Source: Luoshenia tenuis
Lineage (GTDB): Bacteria; Bacillota; Clostridia; Christensenellales; GCA-900066905
Assembly: GCF_014384745.1 (NCBI RefSeq)
Contig: NZ_JACRSO010000005.1
Coordinates: forward strand, 1 to 64,000
Length of the DNA: 64,000 nt
Direction: 5' to 3'
Below, in pieces: positions 63,051-64,000 of the stretch; position 1 is the first letter of the stretch; each line of letters opens with the position of its first letter. The notes below the pieces were generated by a model. It saw nothing but the letters and a program-made list of their open reading frames with translations. It searched no databases and was not told where the DNA came from. The position numbers and the translations under genes were made by a program.

Positions 63051-64000
63051 ATGAAAGATCTGAAGAATAAAAACAAATGGGCCGCCGCCGCGCTGGCGGG
63101 CACACTGGCCCTTTGCATGGGGGTATGCGCCGTAAGCTACGGGCCGTTGCAGGCCCGGGCGCAAGGGGAGGCCGCCGCGGCGGCCCCTGCACAGGAAACG
63201 CAGGTGAAGAGCCTGCTCAGCGGCTTTGTTTCCGGCAAGGATGAGACGGTGTACGTGCTCACCGGGGCGGACGGGGAAGTCCATAAGGTGATCGTCAGCG
63301 ACTGGCTGAAAAACCCCGATGGCCTGGATACCTTAAAGGATTATACCGAGCTTGAAGATCCCCAGAACGTCAAGGGCGAGGGCGGCTACCAAAAAGACGG
63401 GGAGGGCATCGCCTGGGAGGCGGCCGGGGAGGATGTGTACTACCAGGGCACCACCGATAAGGCCCCGCCGGTAGAGGTGCGCTTGAGCTATACCCTGGAT
63501 GGGCAGCCCATCGCCCCGGAGGCGCTGGCGGGTAAGAGCGGCCGGGTGACCCTCCATATCGATTACGTCAATCACGAAAAGCGCACCGTGGAGATCGGCG
63601 GGGAGCAGCAGGAAATATACGTTCCCTTCGTGGCGGTGACCGGGGTCATCCTGGATGGCGAGCACTTTAGCAACGTGGCGGTGACGGGCGGCAAGCTGAT
63701 AAACGATGGGGACCGGTCCGTCGTCATGGGCTTTGCCCTGCCGGGGCTCAAGGATAGCCTGGGCCTTTCCGATGAGGATGTGGACCTGGACATCCCCGAG
63801 CGGGTGGAGATTAGCTGCGATGCCGAGGATTTTACGCTGGATACCGTCATGACCCTGGTCACCGGGGAGATGTTTAACGAGCTGGAACTGGGAGATGTGA
63901 CGGACGCCGCGGAGCTGACCGGCGCGCTGCAGGAGCTGCAGGAGGCCTCCGGGCAGCTGGTGGACGGTTCCTCGGCCCTGTACGATGGCTTGGCCACGCT
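63051..64000 (+). CDS. Secreted/membrane protein with X3-Leu-X2-Gly heptads, partial
   Basis: Reads open from ATG 63051 (GGAGGAGAG upstream) to the window end, 316 codons. Residues 13-38 form a signal or anchor helix (AALAGTLALCMGVCAVSYG). An extracellular beta-rich domain follows (VRLSYTLDGQPIAPEALAGKSGRVTLHIDY in two parts). At the cut edge the heptads begin (LQEASGQLVDGSSALYDGLATL pattern, Leu and Gly at fixed spacing), as in YhgE/Pip-like proteins that are often encoded next to MMPL transporters. The C-terminus is outside the window. Likely partner of the transporter. Confidence 0.88.
   Translation, partial: MKDLKNKNKWAAAALAGTLALCMGVCAVSYGPLQARAQGEAAAAAPAQETQVKSLLSGFVSGKDETVYVLTGADGEVHKVIVSDWLKNPDGLDTLKDYTELEDPQNVKGEGGYQKDGEGIAWEAAGEDVYYQGTTDKAPPVEVRLSYTLDGQPIAPEALAGKSGRVTLHIDYVNHEKRTVEIGGEQQEIYVPFVAVTGVILDGEHFSNVAVTGGKLINDGDRSVVMGFALPGLKDSLGLSDEDVDLDIPERVEISCDAEDFTLDTVMTLVTGEMFNELELGDVTDAAELTGALQELQEASGQLVDGSSALYDGLAT

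Overview
The window is a GC-rich (roughly 60 %) chromosome segment from a bacterium of the Firmicutes, most likely class Clostridia. I infer this from the unbroken Firmicutes-type order tuf, S10-spc-alpha operons, EcfA1/A2/T, truA, rplM and rpsI, from the zinc-binding (type Z) S14, the zinc-lid adenylate kinase and the KOW protein between map and infA, and from the mraZ-rsmH-ftsL-PBP(PASTA) order of the division cluster. MurE carries the DNPR motif, which points to meso-diaminopimelate peptidoglycan. I cannot name the species.

Layout. 1-16124: end of tuf, then the complete S10, spc and alpha ribosomal operons with secY, adk, map, infA and rpoA. 16550-19033: ECF vitamin/metal transporter core (ecfA1, ecfA2, ecfT). 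20386-22197: truA and the rplM-rpsI pair, the latter with its own strong promoter and structured leader. 22198-37187: an accessory region of single genes or pairs separated by long repeat-filled gaps. It holds a MATE efflux pump, an esterase, a nitroreductase, a decayed second esterase, an ADP-ribosylglycohydrolase fused to a C-terminal beta-sandwich-like region, a thioredoxin reductase, a secreted CAP protein, a zinc-ribbon protein with an acidic tail, a metallophosphoesterase, glmM and an Ldh-family oxidoreductase. 37188-42900: a large soluble hybrid histidine kinase followed by a polar amino acid ABC transporter. 43387-43983: a DUF1989 protein with a long, structured leader. 44429-58989: the division and cell wall cluster (mraZ, rsmH, ftsL, PBP, murE, mraY, murD, ftsW, murA, ftsQ, ftsA, ftsZ), in which murG, murC and murB are absent. 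59119-64000: a TetR-type regulator followed by a three-gene operon: a degenerate S-adenosylmethionine synthetase homologue, an MMPL/RND transporter and a secreted heptad-repeat protein that runs off the end.

The intergenic DNA of the accessory region is dominated by mobile or amplified repeats. There is a 135-bp MITE-like element with terminal inverted repeats (two full copies in opposite orientation and many fragments), a 63-bp tandem repeat in seven units behind the esterase, a 220-bp duplicated block on both sides of truA-rplM-rpsI, and a 190-bp duplicated block at 27.5 and 36.8 kb. None of these encodes a transposase.

The most unusual finding is the MetK-like protein at 59849-60967. It keeps the full-length fold signature of S-adenosylmethionine synthetase but has replaced most catalytic and nucleotide-binding residues, and it is translationally coupled to a membrane transporter. 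Next are a possible new riboswitch or attenuator in front of the DUF1989 gene, and a textbook MerR-type operator/promoter between the nitroreductase gene and an esterase pseudogene, with no MerR gene in the window.
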